Part shown: positions 40,176 to 42,333 of the stretch, piece after piece | Layout: each line of letters opens with the position of its first letter | How positions within the stretch are numbered: the stretch's first letter is position 1 | Assembly: GCF_025465275.1 (NCBI RefSeq) | Contig: NZ_JAODNK010000014.1 | Location: 1-42,333, forward strand | Source of the DNA: Nocardia sp. | GTDB lineage: Bacteria > Actinomycetota > Actinomycetes > Mycobacteriales > Mycobacteriaceae | Direction: 5' to 3' | DNA: 42,333 nt | The notes under the pieces: model-generated | The model's input: the letters and a program-made list of their open reading frames with translations, nothing else | The model's database searches: none | Told to the model about the DNA's origin: nothing | Made by a program: the position numbers and the translations under genes

Positions 40176-41717
40176 TCAGCCTGGCCGGTCCGGCTTTTCG
40201 CCAATCACGCTGTGCTCATTCAGGTTACCGCTGTCGAGGAATCTGTCGATCCTGGAAACCGACGGCATGGACTCGGGAATGTCGCGGCCCGGACTGCGCG
40301 CGGAGATTGCTGCGGTGGCCCAGCGGAAGTCGGCCTCCTGGGCCGCACGCTTCGTGGTCGTGAGGCGGTAGACGAGCGCGGCGGAGAATGCCGAGGACGC
40401 TCCGGCGGAACTGTCCCGCAGACTCACATGCGGCACGCGCAGTTCGATGGTCGACGATCGTATGGTGCAACCGAATCCGTCGACGATGCAGACCGCACCG
40501 ACGCCGCGCCGCAACAGCCGTTCGGTGGATACCTCACATGAACTTCCCGGCCAGGTCGCCGCTACTTCCTCTGCGGTGCCGACCAGATAATCGACCGCTG
40601 CCAGGTGCTCGTGCAGGTGACCGGGCAGCACGGTCGGCGGCGAGGCATTGACGATCAACCAGGGACGCGGCCGCCCGATGTCGACGATGGCGAGCACCTC
40701 CGCGACAACATCGATGGCCTGTTCGAACGTCACGACCACGGCGTCGGAGCAGGTGAGGGCCTGGCGCATCGCGGCGCTGTCGAGATCGGCCGCCGAGAGT
40801 CGCAGCCGGTCCTGTTTGAAAGCGATGGAGGCGGATTCACCGGTGAGCAGCATGATGACGGTCGCCACCGGGGTGTGCGCTCCGAGGATGACCTTGAGCA
40901 GGCTGGTATCGACGTGCCGATCCCGCAGATAACTTTCGATCGCGCGCCCGTCCTCATCCGCGCCGATCGCGGCGATCAGCCGGGCATCCAGACCCAGGCG
41001 GGCCAGGGCGACCGCGCGATTGAGCCCCTTGCCACCGGGATGACGGCGGAAATCGCCCCAACTCGACGCGCCGGGCACGGGGAAGCTCTCGACCACATTG
41101 ATCTGGTCGGTGGCGGCATCGCCGACGACCGCCACCGTGGGGCAGGAACGCGCCGCTGGATCGTGACCGGCATCGAGGCGGGCCATGCCCGCGATATCGA
41201 GTTCCGAACCGGAGCTGAGCAATTCGGCCAGCGCCGTGAACGCCCGCACCTCCGGGTTGTCGCGGAGTGTGCGCACGGTCGGCGCGGCCGGCGGCTCGGC
41301 AACGAGCAGCGCGTGATGCAGCCGTTGCCACTGTTCGGTCAGGTAGCGGCGGCGTTCACCGAGATCCGGTCCATACAGCCGATCGAGGTCGATGCCCGCG
41401 GGCGGAAGGTCGCGCAGCAGACCCAGGCGCAATTCGGCATCGACGATCAATTGCTGCGTCGGCGGCAGCCGGCGTGCCACATGGCTGATCACCTTCGGCA
41501 GCGCCGCGGCCGTCGTCATACCGCTCAGGTGTGCGTACCGCCGCACCACGCTCAACTGCAGCAGGGTGGTGGTGTCGATTTCGGTGCTGGCCAGCCGATC
41601 CAGACTCAAACCCGATCGCTTGCGCAGCCGGGTGAGGATCCCACGCACTGCCACCATGCCGGGGTCCTGCGTAGCCGCCAGAGAGTCGGCGCGACGCTGT
41701 GGATGGTTTCTTGTCAT
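40176..41717 (-). CDS. HTH-like domain fused to a PfkB (ribokinase-like) domain lacking the catalytic Asp
   Basis: The 513-residue protein has two parts. Residues 20-140 are helical and open like a DNA-binding helix-turn-helix (VRGILTRLRKRSGLSLDRLA), followed by a helical block with many Arg and Leu residues. Residues 193-450 are a PfkB sugar-kinase domain: TVAVVGDAATDQ, the sugar-binding signature PGGKGLNRAVALARLG (GGKG at 228-231), then AAIGADEDGRAIESYL. The anion-hole motif, normally DTxGAGD with the catalytic Asp, is here DSSAGASSAF (435-444), with Ser where that Asp should be. This suggests a sugar- or nucleotide-sensing regulator rather than a kinase. The ATG follows GAGGG. It sits upstream of the second cyclohydrolase gene and downstream of a three-copy operator array. 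Confidence 0.82.
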   Translation of the reverse strand: MTRNHPQRRADSLAATQDPGMVAVRGILTRLRKRSGLSLDRLASTEIDTTTLLQLSVVRRYAHLSGMTTAAALPKVISHVARRLPPTQQLIVDAELRLGLLRDLPPAGIDLDRLYGPDLGERRRYLTEQWQRLHHALLVAEPPAAPTVRTLRDNPEVRAFTALAELLSSGSELDIAGMARLDAGHDPAARSCPTVAVVGDAATDQINVVESFPVPGASSWGDFRRHPGGKGLNRAVALARLGLDARLIAAIGADEDGRAIESYLRDRHVDTSLLKVILGAHTPVATVIMLLTGESASIAFKQDRLRLSAADLDSAAMRQALTCSDAVVVTFEQAIDVVAEVLAIVDIGRPRPWLIVNASPPTVLPGHLHEHLAAVDYLVGTAEEVAATWPGSSCEVSTERLLRRGVGAVCIVDGFGCTIRSSTIELRVPHVSLRDSSAGASSAFSAALVYRLTTTKRAAQEADFRWATAAISARSPGRDIPESMPSVSRIDRFLDSGNLNEHSVIGEKPDRPG

Positions 41718-41760
41718 TCGCCCTCAACGATACCGATGAGCAGGTTTATCGCACAGGAAA

Positions 41761-41813
41761 ACCGGCAATTCCCTTGTAACTTCGGCAATTGCCGGTACCT
41801 ACCGGCAAATGCC
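41761..41813. promoter_or_regulatory. Three palindromic operator-like sites with 20-bp spacing
   Basis: CCGGCAATTCCC (41762), TCGGCAATTGCCGG (41782) and CCGGCAAATGCC (41802) begin exactly 20 bp apart, about two helical turns. The middle copy contains the perfect palindrome CGGCAATTGCCG (41783-41794). They lie 44-96 bp upstream of the HTH-PfkB gene. A further match, CCGGCAAATGC, is at 41980-41990. The arrangement suits cooperative binding of a regulator on one helix face, possibly the HTH-PfkB protein itself. Confidence 0.6.
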
Positions 41814-41864
41814 ATCCTAGTTTAGGCGAAATAACGCCTCCACCAGACGGTTTGGGAGGTTTCG

Positions 41865-41966
41865 GTGTTGGGAGCGATTCTCCTGATTCGACGATTCCAC
41901 CGGGGCACCAGAGCGGCGGCCGGTGAGCCCGATACGGAGCAGGACGCCGAAGTCGCTGTGCGCTAG
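41865..41966 (+). CDS. Possible 33-residue small protein
   Basis: GGGAGG stands 6 bases before a GTG. The product starts with a short hydrophobic run (LGAILLIRRFHRGTRAA) and ends acidic (EPDTEQDAEVAVR). It faces away from the HTH-PfkB gene, so the operator array lies between the two, and a terminator-like hairpin follows at 42057-42086. No family recognised; it could be chance. Confidence 0.35.
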   Translation: MLGAILLIRRFHRGTRAAAGEPDTEQDAEVAVR

Positions 41967-42056
41967 GCGGATTCGTCCGCCGGCAAATGCGAACCACCAC
42001 ACCCGTACCGTCGTCGCCGCTCGATCCACGTTCACCGTTCGTCGGCAACGACAGCA

Positions 42057-42086
42057 CCGGCTGATCATCGCAATGCGATCAGCCGG
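42057..42086 (+). terminator. Terminator-like hairpin
   Basis: CCGGCTGATC (42057-42066) and GATCAGCCGG (42077-42086) form a perfect 10-bp stem with a 10-nt loop, followed by TTTC. It lies between the small ORF and the partial gene at the window end. Confidence 0.55.
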
Positions 42087-42149
42087 TTTCAGGCATTCCG
42101 CACAACGGAAGCCGATGGCGACGGCGCTTCATTCTTTGGGAGAACCGTC

Positions 42150-42333
42150 GTGATCTATGAGAGCAGTCGTTCGATCACCAGTAGCACCAGTCCCGAATGG
42201 GCGCGCCGGCGCGCCGATCCGGGGGAACCGGCGTGGGTGTTGAGCTGGTGGCCGGAGGTGTTGTTGACCTTTCGGCAGGCCAGGGATGCAATGGAACTGG
42301 CCGAACTGTGCAGTGGGCCGGTGGAACCGGGCC
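42150..42333 (+). CDS. Unknown protein, partial at window end
   Basis: A GTG preceded by TTGGGAGA opens a frame that runs off the end of the window. The visible 61 residues read MIYESSRSITSSTSPEWARR, then DPGEPAWVLSWWPEVLL and an acidic helix (QARDAMELAELCSG). It resembles no family I know; the Trp-rich segment in the middle may be a strand-turn element. Start reasonably supported, function not assignable. Confidence 0.5.
   Translation, partial: MIYESSRSITSSTSPEWARRRADPGEPAWVLSWWPEVLLTFRQARDAMELAELCSGPVEPG

Overview
The window is high-GC actinobacterial DNA with many GTG starts, short intergenic gaps and ATGA overlaps. The protein families (DUF2510 proteins, glycine-rich secreted paralogues, a PimC-like mannosyltransferase, a 66-residue membrane protein common in this group) point to a mycolic-acid actinomycete, most likely Nocardia. 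The genus is an inference from protein style; no rRNA or housekeeping marker is present.

Layout. 44-2537: tRNA-Leu(GAG) with a strong terminator, a frameshifted Rpn-type nuclease/transposase, and a TetR regulator. 2643-4126: two tandem secreted, glycine-rich paralogues. 4442-13104: a catabolic locus with GH3 beta-glucosidase, formylglycine-generating enzyme (FGE), MFS permease, PadR regulator, GH1 beta-glucosidase and a Cys-type sulfatase. Its parts fit together: import, sulfatase activation, desulfation, and beta-glycoside cleavage under one PadR-type regulator, whose likely operator occurs at two promoters. 13344-17018: a DHA2 efflux pump, hemerythrin protein and SDR oxidoreductase, divergent from a TetR gene. 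17143-25775: accessory genes (dimeric-barrel protein, TetR remnant, amidase, small membrane protein, MFS, slipin, P-loop kinase, SDR/ArsR pair, Coq4-like protein). 26040-34097: PimC-like glycosyltransferase, then two paralogous helical proteins of unknown function, each translationally coupled to a small upstream ORF, flanking two flavoproteins (one truncated) and a scramblase-like protein. 34310-38161: M20 peptidase, PEBP protein, acyl-CoA synthetase. 38466-42333: two stand-alone GTP cyclohydrolase II homologues arranged tail to tail, both with membrane tails, and an HTH-PfkB fusion that lacks the catalytic Asp of PfkB kinases. Upstream of the fusion is a three-copy palindromic site array with exact 20-bp spacing.

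The two most promising systems are the sulfated-glycoside locus with its PadR regulon, and the cyclohydrolase pair with the HTH-PfkB fusion. In the pair, the residue equivalent to E. coli RibA Tyr105 is Leu in one copy and Tyr in the other, which predicts different products. All assignments are by eye from motifs; no database search was run.
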